NCBI RefSeq assembly: GCF_004359215.1
Contig: NC_090623.1
Coordinates: forward strand, 1,317,627 to 1,381,626
DNA from: Bremia lactucae
Lineage: Eukaryota > Oomycota > Peronosporomycetes > Peronosporales > Peronosporaceae
Direction of reading: 5' to 3'
DNA length: 64,000 nt
Positions 1-10,292 of the stretch are shown here, in pieces. How positions within the stretch are numbered: the stretch's first letter is position 1; each line of letters starts with the position of its first letter. The notes beneath the pieces were generated by a model that saw only the letters and a program-made list of their open reading frames with translations, was not told the origin of the DNA and ran no database searches. The translations under genes and the position numbers were made by a program.

Positions 1-1500
1 TGACATTCTTCGCCTCCATCAGTACGCAGAAATTGAAACATACAATCAAATTTGTCTCGAAGAACACCAAAAACGCTCGATTTTCTTGGCTGCAGCGTCT
101 TTGGTCTTGGCTAAAAAACACGCGGCAATAATTTGACTTGTGATCAACAAAGTTAGTTAGGTACCTATTACCTAGACGATCCTTCGGCGTCATGGACCCT
201 TCAAATCGCTGCATCACCCCTCCAATTATTTCAATCGGAGAATTCTTGCCAGTATCTTTCTTCGACTGATCGTTTTTTGTTTGTTTTCCTGGCGCACAAG
301 TCAAACAATTCACGCGCACCTTGTCGCTCAGCTGTATTCCCGATTTTGGGTCTTTTGCGATACGTTCGTGGTGTCATAAGACAAATGTGCCATACGTCGA
401 CGAAAATTCATCGAAGTGTCAACTTGCACATCCATATCAACTTTGGCATTCGCATCATCACTTATAATCAACATGATAGAATCGCGCGGCGCCATGACTG
501 AACGGCCTGGCTCAGCTTTTGCCATCTGCACGTGATTATTCTTGTGAACATTGTAAGCCACGATACCAGTCTTGGCCTGCACCAAAGACCGAACACCATT
601 TACGTACGTAAGGCTAAAGCCCTATTCCTCCAGCTTTCCATGCGACATTATGTTCCTTGTAATTAGTGGTGCGAGATGGACATCAGTCAGTCGAATTATA
701 CTGGACTTACCAGCAACCTGCGCTCGAAGTAAGACTAACCGACTTAAGTGACACGAAGCGTTTGACCATTGGTACCATGCATTCACTTTCACAATCACTT
801 GATTCTTTCAGCATACGCTCGTCACTCACAAGATGACGACTGCGGCCACTGTCCAATATCCAATGATTTTGAGCGTTGGTCAAATCATCGACTACAGCAA
901 GAGTCATGTTAACTCCACGTCCACGTCCATCTCCGTTATCTTTATTCTTGTTCTTCTTTCCACGACAATTTGTCGCAATGTGACCAACCTTGCTGCAATT
1001 GTAACAGGTCCTATTGTCTGTTTTGGACCTTTATCCTGCTACATGCAGTACGACATCCTTTACAGTAGTCTTCGTGTCTCGTACGTCAGTTTTAATTGGT
1101 TAGAAAAAATGTGCCAGCTTTTCCGTGTGTCTTAAATATTCCATACGATGATTATCGTACTTAGCCATTAGTACGTGACACAAATCCGTAGAAGCGTACT
1201 GCACAATGTTTTCAAGTACTAGCGCTTCTGCACCGCCAATCGCGTAGCTCACTGCGGCGAGGTACAAAAGTGTTTAGGCTAAGACCTCTTCGGGTCTTTC
1301 CTTGCAGCTAAAAGCTTGTTGGCTTGAGCTTCGGTAATTGTCGTCCGAAAAGTTTGATGCAAGCACTCCATCACATACTGCAGAGTAGGTTGCTGTTGCC
1401 ACCAAGTCTCAAGCTGCTTATGGTAGTATCGCTCCGCAGTACCTTGACTTCTCCAGACCAAATGCCATCTGGGCCAGCACAAGCTGCCTAAGAAGCGATG
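1..1500 (-). pseudogene. Ty1/copia gag-pol fragment (gag, zinc knuckle, protease, pre-integrase)
   Basis: Read on the minus strand this is the 5' half of a copia polyprotein. Gag lies at about 1100-1490 and contains a Trp-Trp pair followed by a QQQP stretch. A CCHC knuckle (CX2CX4HX4C) is at 965-1006. Aspartic protease follows at 707-907, with WILDSG; the usual DSGAS-type motif is changed to DSGRS. The GAG-pre-integrase domain with an AHLSYDT-like motif is at 328-585, and integrase begins near 320. The order gag, PR, INT before RT is diagnostic of copia. Frameshifts and stops break the reading frame. A gag stretch of about 29 bp near 1440 is missing relative to the copy at 36150-36190. The fragment runs off the left edge and matches 31754-33253 without a difference that I could see. 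Confidence 0.85.
965..1006 (-). other. CCHC zinc knuckle of copia Gag
   Basis: The minus-strand codons give C-x2-C-x4-H-x4-C, followed by a basic RGKKNK run. This is the nucleocapsid-type knuckle that binds element RNA. The same site recurs at 32718-32759. Confidence 0.85.
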
Positions 1501-1810
1501 ACCCCAATCAAGAAGACCAGATCCTTACTTTTCGTATAGCTCTTTTCCATCTGAAGGACGAAATGATAGTTTCCTCTGGCGAGCGTCAGGGACTCGAATA
1601 CAACCCATCTGTTGTGGAACGTATGCAGGAGGCATATTCGTTGCAGCTGCCCGCAACGGTGCAGGTGCTTGGAGCTACAAAAATTCCTGTGTAAAAAAAC
1701 AACTTTTTTGTTCAAGTGTAAATGTGAAACTGCCACTGATATCTTATATATATTCATATACCTCTCTACATTGTTACACTTAACCCACAGCGCGGTCGTT
1801 TCAGTGACGT
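1500..1810. other. Copia gag 5' end and leader, boundary unresolved
   Basis: Gag N-terminal codons continue to about 1560 on the minus strand, followed by AT-rich leader. I could not fix a TG...CA LTR. The pair of reversed motifs around 1713 and 1775 (aagtgtaa and ttacactt) may mark a short terminal structure. The junction with the gypsy gag lies near 1800. Confidence 0.4.
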
Positions 1811-2700
1811 CGTAGCCGCGATCAGTTGCCCATCACCGAAACTCCTCCACTGTCATGTAAGCCACATAAAAACATTTTCCAACACTACACTCATGAGCGT
1901 AGTGTCCTAACTTTTTACAGCGATTGCATTTCTGCAATCGCTTAATGTTCATGAGTGAGGTTTATCGCTTTCGACATAAGAGAGGTCCATAGTTTCAGGA
2001 CCTCCAAGCTTGTGTCGTCTTGGAGGACGATATGATGACAAACTAGCTTGAGCCTGCCTCAAGCTCAAGTCCTCCTATTCCGCAGCGGATATTGCTACTT
2101 CAAGCGTATCCGATTCCAAGCGGAACAGGTGGGTCTTTACGGGACCACCCGTAAGACCTTGCATGAACACCATAGCTAACGTGTGTTCAGGGACTGGATT
2201 GTTTGTGATACAACTCGCTAAGAGTCGTATATGCTGGGCATAAGCGTGCATCACGCTTACCTAGTTTAAATTCCATAAGCTCTGATTGAGCTCTGAACTC
2301 AGCCCTCAGCGGTTCAAACGCCTCTTGAGAGCCAAATCTATATGGGTCGCGCATCTTAAGGCCTAGTACCCAAGTTTTGGCACGACCTGCCAAATTTGAC
2401 TAAGCAAATGCGACTTGCATTTGCTCGTCACAACGTGATAAGCCCTTATGGCATCGTTTAACTCGACAACCATCTTAAGAGGGAAAATTCTTCGACTCCT
2501 TTATACTTATGGATGTCAATGTTTCGGGACGTGTGCGTCATTCCACGAACAGGGGTCTGTACCTGTTCTAATCTCAATAGTTCTGCCTGTTGAGAGCCTT
2601 GCCGATTAAGCAAGGCTACCTTCTCTTTCTCCTTCGCCTCGTCAAGTTCATATTGTACGGGCTTGGCGATGGCTGAATGGAGGGCATCTCTGTCCATTCC
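1810..2700 (-). pseudogene. Ty3/gypsy gag fragment (element G)
   Basis: The minus strand encodes a retrotransposon gag. The N-terminal part at 2458-2700 has an Ala/Glu/Gln-rich helical stretch. The core at 2187-2393 has the conserved pattern GRAxxWxxxLKxxDPxxF and a KxGKRDxxxxA segment. A CCHC knuckle lies at 1887-1928. Stops and small deletions interrupt the frame; compared with the copy at 36550-37520 it has lost about 35 bp and about 25 bp internally. No protease or later domains follow, because copia sequence begins at about 1800. Gag here is related to that of element C, not to that of element B, although the flanking LTR is B-like. Confidence 0.8.
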
Positions 2701-3202
2701 GAATGTAGGTGCACACGTCATTATGCGGCCACGCTCTACTTAGACACAAAACACCCTAGCACAGCGAGGAAGCGGTTTAACCTGCTTCTCTTTCATGCAG
2801 TGAGGTAGTCGTGGTGGGCGCGTTAGCGTCCTCACCCAACGCACTAAGTACTCTAGTTAAGTCACGGGAGCGGTAATCCGGTTCCTCGTGCAAACTTACT
2901 AAGTATAAAGTACTTTTCACACTGATTTATATTTAATCGCATTAAATAAAAATACCCTATTTTTACCAATCAAAATGTCATCTCTATAGATAACACTAAA
3001 TATATATTGCGAGCGTATCTTTCTAAATTCCTCGCGTAACGAATGACGCTAGCTCATCCCCGTTAATGTGAATGCACATTTGTGTCACATACACAACGGT
3101 TGGTCACAAATGTGAACCACACCCCAGTGCTGGGTCTAATTACTTTATAAGTAATTGACCTTCCCGTTAAGTACACCAAGTGTACTTGGGGACTGTGAAA
3201 CA
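2700..3202 (-). repeat. L2-type gypsy LTR (copy a)
   Basis: About 500 bp shared with 9239-9734, 34453-34955, 37520-38016 and 48742-49241. In element orientation (minus) it starts TGTTTCACAG at 3202. It lies downstream of element B on the minus strand, so it is the 3' LTR of B, and upstream of G gag, so it is also the 5' LTR of G. A single LTR serving two adjacent elements suggests unequal LTR recombination. The left edge is estimated from alignment to copy e, where a primer-binding site marks it. Confidence 0.7.
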
Positions 3203-3350
3203 TTAGGGCAGCTTTTCCCCGTTACACCACCTCTCAACGAACTTACATTTTAAATTTGTCTAAGAGGAGTGAGGAACTCCGAGCAGCTTTACGCGCCGCA
3301 AGTTCACTCAATCACTCTAGCGATCTGTATTCACATACACGGCGCCAAAG

Positions 3351-4841
3351 ATGCCATTAAAAAGGGACCACGTTGGTGGGTTGTCTGTGAAGACGCCCAC
3401 TCAACCTCGGACTAAGCGCACGCGCCGCGTTAACACGCCGGCAGCGTCTGATGCCTTGGTCGAAACGCCGACAGCCATTGCTACTGTCGCGCTAACAGGG
3501 TTTAAGGATCAATTCCACATTAACAGTAAGTAAGTTGATCCGTCGCTCATTGACAACTACAATGAGTCGACACCGTTGCCGTCACCTAATAGCAGTGATG
3601 CGGACAACAAGCTCATGAGAAAGAATGATGGCGCATTATTGTCCATTTAAACTTTTCTCATGGCTCGCAACATGGAGACAGCAACATTAACGAATGCTGT
3701 CTCGTCGTCTGCGCTGGAAAGCGCAGCGACAGGTAATGAGAGCACTGCCCATACAGCCGCAGCCGCTTCTTCGTTGGGTAAAAATCACAACGCCTTATGC
3801 TCAGGTCATGATCGATTATGTTTCTGACGTAGAGGATTTGGAGCCTAAAGCTCCGGCGACGACACGTGAACGCTCTCAGTTGGTGTCACAAGCCAGTCGT
3901 TTTGAACGGGGCTATGTAACGGGTGGCATTCCAAAGATGCCCCCTCCATTTAAATGGCCTCGTTAGAACGGGCCAAGAGCGTCGCTCCTAGAGCGCGCTC
4001 TTGTAGACGCACATAATTATTATGGCGTCTTTCAATCATGGAGGGCTCAGGGAAAATCGCTTCGACATATTTTCCCGATCCTGGTCGTGTTGCGTTCGAA
4101 TGAAACGCCCGACCAATACGAGGCGGACGCATTCATCCGCATTCCGATGCGATCAAATAGCGGTCGCAGTGAATTAATTTTGTCCGCTTGCGTGTGAAAG
4201 AAATCATGGGCGGTACTGTATTTCCTGTTTTTTTACAGCGCTATTTCTGCTAGTCCATTTGAGACTAGCGAAGAGGCCTGAGCTGGTGCTCCTTTTCATA
4301 TGCAGCCACCAAGTCGGGCACATCAATACGTAGGGTATCGATCAATTCCCAAGAGTCAAAACTCTTTGGGTAAGCTTTCCATTGGACGACGATCTGATAC
4401 TTTTGCCTCACGAAGCGGTGAACAAGCAACCTTTCAACAAGGAAGCGTGGATTTCCACCCGCATCCATCAGTGCGGGCGGCGCCCGATAGGAGTGGCGAT
4501 CCGCCCACCCACTCGCGGCTGCGTTATCTTTATCCGTTCAGTCACAGGCGTTAAATGCTGCTGAACGACGTATTGCGAATCTCGAGGGTCAAGTCTCGCG
4601 ACTGATCTCGGATCTTGTTGATGTCCGAGCGAAGGCTCGTCAGGGTTATGAACGCCTGAAGACTCCGTTGGACCTCCTTAAAAGGATTATGCTGAGGGAT
4701 ATGCGCTACTCGCGTGATGTCCCTCGGTCTTCAAGTCCTTTTCGTGGTGGGAGGCGTCGCTCTGATAGCCTTTCGCTTTCACTGTCCCCCTCACCCGAAC
4801 AACGCTCGAATCGCAGTCGGCGTCACCATCGGTCTCCTTAG
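3351..4841 (+). pseudogene. Antisense extra ORF of B-family gypsy (aORF-B, copy 1)
   Basis: The plus-strand ORF begins with an ATG about 150 bp inside the LTR and runs toward the 3' end of pol. I read a basic N-terminus (KRTRR), a Ser/Thr/Ala-rich region, a middle block around 3890-4140 shared with 38700-38960, a coiled coil at about 4550-4690 (AAERRIANLEGQV) and an Arg/Ser-rich tail at 4700-4838 ending in TAG at 4839-4841. From about 4550 to the stop the frame is open. Upstream it is broken by several stops and shifts (for example near 3532 and 3648). The first 900 bp lie outside pol; the C-terminal part is antisense to the chromodomain and integrase tail. The family is not known to me. An RNA-binding or chromatin role is only a guess from the RS-like tail. 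Confidence 0.55.
4265..4480 (-). pseudogene. Chromodomain at C-terminus of element B integrase
   Basis: The minus-strand residues follow the chromodomain pattern LVERLLxHRxxxxKYxIVVxWKAYPxxxDSWE, with the aromatic and WE positions retained. Chromodomains at the integrase C-terminus define chromoviruses and direct integration to marked chromatin. The stop is at the left end, after which there is no pol sequence before the LTR. It is separated from the rest of integrase by frameshifts. Confidence 0.85.
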
Positions 4842-6357
4842 ACGGATGGGAATATGTGGCCTCATTTGGGTCTACATACCGTTTCAGACGACCCACGTGA
4901 AATACAGGGTGCTTCTTCAAATACGGAAGAAGGGTGAGCCTATAATTTAGGTCTCCAACCTCTTCTACCACCGTAAAGGGCCCGATGAAATGCAGCAACA
5001 ACTTCGTAGTTCCTCCAGGTAGAACAGATTGCATTTTTAAATAGGGTAGCAGTACTTAATAGTACTTTTCACCCACTCTTAAGCGCTCATTATTTTGCGT
5101 CTATTTCGGTCCGCATATTCTTTTCTGCTTGTCCTGTGCTCTTGCCGTTGCGTCACGGACTTTACATGTGATGGCTAATCACTCATTTACAAAGCGTTGA
5201 GCCTCGCTCACGCTTTTAGCATCAAGCTCGCCTATAATACCGCCGAGAAGTCGTTCATAAGACATAGTTTTATTGACCACAATTTAACTGGTAGGGTAAC
5301 TAGGGCATGTTTCTGTCTTTGAGATGATACCCTCATGGTTCATCGTCATATTGACGAAACTATGTCCCTCTTTCGCACCGATTATAGTGAGGGGTCATCC
5401 CCCGCTAAGACTTGGGCTGCGCACAAGCGAGACTAGCGTCCGAGGATGGTGCAGCCCGTGCAGCCCATTTGTATAAAACGGTGTCTCACCTGTACTGGCG
5501 TCGACTCTGTAATTTATAGCGAACTCCAAAAAAGGCAACTGCTTGCTCCACTCTTTGGGAGGTGCTATAGTGCGTAAGACATCCGCCACGACCCGATTGG
5601 CACGTTCTGTTTGGCCATCGTTCTGGGGATGATCTGCGATCGACATGTGGTGCTTGCTACCTAGCAACTCGAAAACATCTCGCCAAAACCCAGACGTAAA
5701 ACGTGGATCCCGGTCCGATGCTATAGACTCAGGCATCCCGTGTAGTCGATATACACGATCCAGGAACTAGAGAGCTGCCTCCTTGCCTGTGACCGATGTT
5801 TTACATGGTGCTAAATGTACCATTTTGCTCAGTCTGTCTACAAAGACGACAAGCCCCGTCTATTCTTATGATCGGGCGGCCTGCCAAACATGAAGTCCAA
5901 ACTTAATAACTTCAACAGTTGGTTGGAATTGGTAGCGATTTCAGTTGCGCACTGCTGAACGATTCATGCTTAATGCGCTGACACTGTTCACAAGAACAAA
6001 TATAGTTGGCCACCCATCTATATAGGTGAGGTCACCAAAATTTCTCTGACATGTCCTTACACGGCCCAGATGCTCCCTTGATGACGCATCGTGGAGCTCT
6101 AAAGGATCATCAGCTTGAGGTCTGTGTCATAAGGCACATAGATTCTCAAGGGAATCACAAGGTGACAGCTGATGCCATAACAGGCCATCGCTGTGGCTAA
6201 AGCGATTGAGCTTAGCTTTCAGGTGCGACGGAAGGGTTACCTTTCGTCCACTAAAGTGATCCAATAGCAGGCGACAATGGTCCTCCTGATGACTGTAGCT
6301 CTCTTTTATTTCAGAGGCTAACAAGCTCGTCACGTGGTATGCCTTCATGGCTGCCAA
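4687..6357 (-). pseudogene. Element B integrase
   Basis: On the minus strand the zinc-binding N-terminal part lies at about 5960-6357. The catalytic core at 5395-5960 contains SDRDPRFTSGFW and DGQTERANR, which hold the second Asp and the Glu of the DDE triad. The GPY/F module at about 4860-5034 has FIGPFTVVEE and HPVFHVGRLKRYVD. The core is interrupted by stops near 5770 and 5870 and by a missing base around 5860-5940. Integrase inserts element cDNA into the host chromosome; this copy cannot be translated as one protein. Confidence 0.85.
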
Positions 6358-6469
6358 CGTTGATGGCTAAAATTGTGCTTTAGCACTAGACACACTTTCC
6401 CGGTGTCTTACCTTAAAGTCTGGTCTACGCGATAAAGCGACAGCCGAGACATTCGACTTACCCGGCTTA

Positions 6470-7500
6470 TATTCAACATTAAAATAAATTTAGAGGAAAA
6501 TGTGAGCCATCTTGCCATTCTAGGCGAGATGTGCGGTGAGTTTATCGCGCAGTGATGCGTGATCCGTATGAACCACAAATAATACGGTGCCCAGTAGATA
6601 GGCACGAAACTTGACAACAGCATACTTTATTGAAAGTAGCTCTTTGTTATGCACAGAGTAATTCAGTTCCGCGGCTTTTAATAGCCGGGACTGATAAGAG
6701 ATGACAAGATTTACGCCGTCGTCATCCCTCTGCATGATCGCGCTGCCGATTGCAAAATTACTTGCATCGCAGACGACACTAAAGGGCTTATCCGCATGTG
6801 GCAATGCCAAGACCGGTGCATTTACAAGAGATTGCTCACTGATGTGAGCGCATCATCTTGTTTTCTTACTTTAACTATTCTGCGTCCATTCAAGGAGGTC
6901 AAATAATGGTTTAGTTTACTCAACATAGTTCTTACTATATTTATGCAAATAATTAGCGAGCCCTAGGAATTGGCGCAAATCCATCACGTGCCGTGGGATT
7001 GGCCATTCTTTTACTAATTTTACCTTGTCTGGGTCTGCTCGTACACCATGTGTACCAACGATGCCGCCCAGTACACGTATCTCAGGGACCCCTATGCAAA
7101 CTTTTGCAAGTTGACGTACATTTGGGCGTCCTTCAAAGTCTGCATTATAGCGTCTTAATGACGCTTGTGAGACTCTATTGCGCTCAGCCCGCCCACCGCC
7201 TTACTATGCACGAAAACATCGTCAAAAGTAATGGGGCGCGAAGGAATGGTGCTGACACATCACGTGAGACACTATCGGTTGAATGTCGCTAGTGCATTTA
7301 TCAACCCTTGAGGCATCACAAGCCGTTCCCAAAGCGTACCGCTTGGGGTGCTTACAGCTGTTTTGACTACATCGGACTCTTTCATGAGTACCTGATTGTA
7401 GCCATCATTTAATTCCAACGCGGAAAAGCTAGTTGACTTTCCCATGGAAATCAACACGACATATTTCCTTGGGATTAACGTTTGCGCCCGTATAGTCACC
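6470..7500 (-). pseudogene. Element B reverse transcriptase and RNase H
   Basis: The RT fingers/palm segment at 7272-7500 carries VSTPSGTLWERLVMPQGL. The catalytic FDD of the YFDD box is at 7218-7226. The thumb/connection is at 6830-7130, and RNase H is at 6520-6810 with FSVVCDASNFAIGSAIMQ. The RT N-terminal region is absent: palm sequence is joined directly to the protease C-terminus at about 7495-7520. The same join occurs in element J, so these two copies lack about 0.9 kb that element H still has. Polymerase activity is not expected. Confidence 0.85.
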
Positions 7501-8043
7501 GTGTTCAGCTACACTAGGCTTAGGTCTCTGAGAAGAAATTGGTGACGTTTGACATCCCGTCAGCGCACTCTCGACTGTGCTTGCAACGACATCAGTTGCA
7601 TACGTCTCTCGCAGGAGCACATCCTTTCCGGTGTCCTGCGCAGAGTTCGCAACTGTGCGTGTACGCCAGTCTATCCATGGTTGGTGTTTTGCCGACCATA
7701 GCATGCCAAGGATGAGATCATACGGCCTCTCTAACCTAGCACTGTGAACTTCTCGTTACAAGAGAAGTCACTAAAGTTGAAGGCAAGTTCGGCCTGAACT
7801 CCCTCAGACTTAACGAGCGCGCCGTTCGCTAAACGAACGGTCGCCTCTAATCGCTTGCCATCCTGGCAAAGCGACTAAAACATCGCCGGTCTCTTTCTTA
7901 AAGCCGCGAGTTTCACAAAATTTTGTGATGCACCCGAATCCATTAGGGAGGGTCATCACCTGGTCATAGCCTCTTAATTGAGCACTATAGACCAGCAGGG
8001 TTGAGGTCCAACATTTCAGGACCACAAGGACCATGCTACCCAT
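7500..8043 (-). pseudogene. Element B aspartic protease
   Basis: The retropepsin active site DSGAS is readable on the minus strand at 7926-7940. The C-terminal half follows, with YDLILGM and QPWIDWRTRTVA at 7640-7720. A stop replaces a codon near 7730 and frameshifts separate the two halves. Retropepsin cleaves the Gag-Pol polyprotein. It sits between gag (8105-9113) and the truncated RT. Confidence 0.8.
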
Positions 8044-8104
8044 TTGTTTTACAACCCTAAACTAGGGGTTGCTTCAGAGTCCGCGTCAGTAGGGTATCTC
8101 GCCC

Positions 8105-9113
8105 CTACTGCGCTCCTGCATTTCCTGATCCCTCAGTGGTCGATGCAGAACTCATGCGTTTCGCACGGTGGTTCTTGCCATTGCCCTTTGGGTAGGGAGT
8201 CCTCTTGCTGGGTGTCTTCGCCCCAGCAGGGACCCTGGCGTAGCAGCGAGCCATCATATGACCGCACTCGCCGCATTTGTAACAGTCTACGTCTGCATTG
8301 CCCAACTCCATGGGAGTGGCATCTGACCTGTCGGCTGACGGCTTATACCAAGCTGTCGCCGAGGCACTGTTGTAGGATTGCTACCCAACAAAGGCAATTT
8401 GAATTACCTCTTCCATCGTCGACGGCACCTTTCTGAAAATGGCCTGTCGCGATGGACCATGCCGTAGTCCGTTCATAAACGTGGGACATTAATGTACTGC
8501 GGAATTAAACCTACGGTAATGGACGCCTACAGCGAGCGCATCTCTTACGCAAACTCTTGCAGAGATCGCTTCGCCTGTCGCGCTCCGAAAAAGCGCGCCT
8601 GAAGCGACACTTCGTTGTTCGGCGGCTGGTCCATGGCGCGAATCTTGACCTGAAAGATCGCACATGTAGGAGACACCATTCTGTCCGCCATAAGCGCCGA
8701 ATTGACCCAGTCTGACGCTTTAATGCGCAGATGCGACATGGCGTACGACACCATCCGGCTGTCGTCCTCGATGAGCTGGGCGACACCATTTGCTCCACGG
8801 GTAAAAGCCAGTGGACAATTGTGTGCACTGCAGTTTCATCGAACGTGGGCGGGTCCATTCGAATGGGCCTCGGCTGGTGCGGCCGGCAGAGGGCATCTCA
8901 ACAGTCCTGTTGAGCCTCGCTCCGAGCCTGCTTGTGCCTCAGATCATTCTGAGTCTGAATGACGGACTCCGCCGCAGCATGGCCCTGTGCTTCGGACGCG
9001 GCCCTCTGCTGTCCGTGCACGAATGCCTCAAACTGCACCAACTGAGCAACATGTTGCTCAGGAGGACTACCCAGGATCCTGGCCAGGACTTGTTCACCAA
9101 GACTCTGCGCCAT
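8105..9113 (-). pseudogene. Element B gag
   Basis: The minus-strand gag starts at an ATG at 9113 (MAQSLGEQ), inside a longer open frame that extends into the leader. The N-terminal helical region covers 8900-9113. The capsid-like core at 8511-8860 includes PPNNEVxLQARFFGARQ. A CCHC knuckle at 8243-8284 is followed by a Lys/Arg/Ser-rich tail ending at 8105. The core is shifted in frame relative to both ends, so it is a pseudogene. It belongs to the same family as the gag at 48015-48616. Confidence 0.82.
8243..8284 (-). other. CCHC zinc knuckle of B-family Gag
   Basis: The pattern C-x2-C-x4-H-x4-C is followed by basic residues. The same knuckle is present on the plus strand in the fragment at 18443-18600. 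Confidence 0.85.
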
Positions 9114-9219
9114 GTGCCCTGCCACCTCCCGATGATGTTCGGAGAGGTGAAGTATATGAGCCCAATCAATATTTAGACTCAACCTCACGTACACACGCAG
9201 TGATGCGGGTCGTGGGGAG

Positions 9220-9236
9220 AATTTCAAGTGCTACAA
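9220..9236 (-). promoter_or_regulatory. Degenerate primer-binding site of element B
   Basis: Minus-strand sequence at this place aligns with the PBS of element J (TGGTAGCACTTGAAATTT at 48722-48739) but has TGTAGCAC instead of TGGTAGCAC. It lies between the LTR and the gag ATG. Confidence 0.5.
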
Positions 9237-9238
9237 GC

Positions 9239-9734
9239 TTAGGCGGGAACGTCGTAATGCGGCCACGCTACACACCCTAGCACAGCGAGGAAGCGGTTTA
9301 ACCTGCTTCTCTTGCGTGCAGTGAGGTAGTTGTGGTGGGCGCGTTAGCGGCCTCACCCAATTCACTGAGTACTTTGGCATCCGTTACGGGAGGTATCTTG
9401 AAAGATACCCTTGCAATACATATTAAGTGTTCTATATAGAGATGACATTTTAAATGGTAAAAATAGATATTTATATATAATACGATTATATATAAATCAG
9501 TCTGAAAACTACTTCCTACTTGGTAAGTGAGCACGAGGAGCCGGATTTCCGCTCTTGTAACGACACTTAAACGCTAGGCGTCATCCCTGCTAATGTGAAT
9601 CCACCTTTATGCGTCACATACACAAGGGTTGGTCACAAATGTGCACCACGCCCGAGTGCTGGGTCTAATTTCTTTATAACTAATTGGCCATCCCTTTAAG
9701 CACACCAAGTGTACTTAACGGGGACTGTGTAACG
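9239..9734 (-). repeat. L2-type LTR (copy b) with an inverted internal segment
   Basis: This LTR is the 5' LTR of element B and the 3' LTR of the E-type element to its right. The ends align with the other L2 copies. The segment at about 9377-9570 is reverse-complemented relative to copies a, d and e: motifs such as tatcttgaaagatac and aactacttcctacttgg run the other way. The right part resembles copy e more than copy a. Confidence 0.75.
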
Positions 9735-9764
9735 TTATGGCAACTTTAGCCTGTTTCACCGAAC

Positions 9765-10292
9765 AGCATGGCCAAGATGGCATCATTCCCTACGGTCGAA
9801 CTCATTCGATCGCACTTCTTTCTATGTTACCTAGAAAGGAGTAGATATCACGCGAAATGAGAGGGCTCATTCTGATAGACGTGTAAACAGTCTATTTGGA
9901 TCCGACGATGAGGATGATCCCTCATCGCCCGTACGATCTCCCATACGGTCACCTGCACGTGTCTCTGTGCAAGGTGACGATGCTTAAGAAAAGCATCGAG
10001 ATAGAATCTTCCTTAGTGCGAAAGTTCTTCGCGCTGGGATCAAGGCCATGTAGCTTTGTCGCAATAAATAAGAGAAATTTACTGTGAGGAGTAGTTTCTC
10101 CAGACAAGCTATTGATAAGCCTTTCTGGCAAAAGCCACGGCTTCTTTTCAGGGGCGAGATGAGACATTTTACTGTCTTCACTCCCCTGAGTGGTACCCAC
10201 TGAAGCAGGATTACCACAAGAAATTTTCTTACGATGGCTTACGCCATCGTCGATGGTTTAGTGGCAATAATAAGCGAGATAAAGTCTCGCTT
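9765..10292 (+). pseudogene. Decayed N-terminal half of antisense ORF (aORF-E)
   Basis: Plus-strand codons begin at an ATG near 9770 (MAKMASFPTVELIRSHF), just after the LTR, and continue in broken frames. An acidic Ser/Pro block (SDDEDDPSSPVRSPIRSPAR) at about 9903-9960 and a KxxREKFTV-like block near 10070 precede the open half. The same start region is present after the LTR at 49269. Stops at about 9980, 10053 and 10086 and a shift before 10290 break it. Confidence 0.45.

Noticed and set aside
833..1135. 100-codon plus-strand ORF, also at 32586-32888.
   Set aside because: It is the complement of the copia zinc knuckle and protease region; the minus strand carries clear domains, and the plus frame shows none.
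9590..9760. Repeated tcacatacacaagggttgg motifs at many sites as a CRISPR-like or origin repeat.
   Set aside because: Each occurrence is at the same place within an L2 LTR; there is no spacer array.
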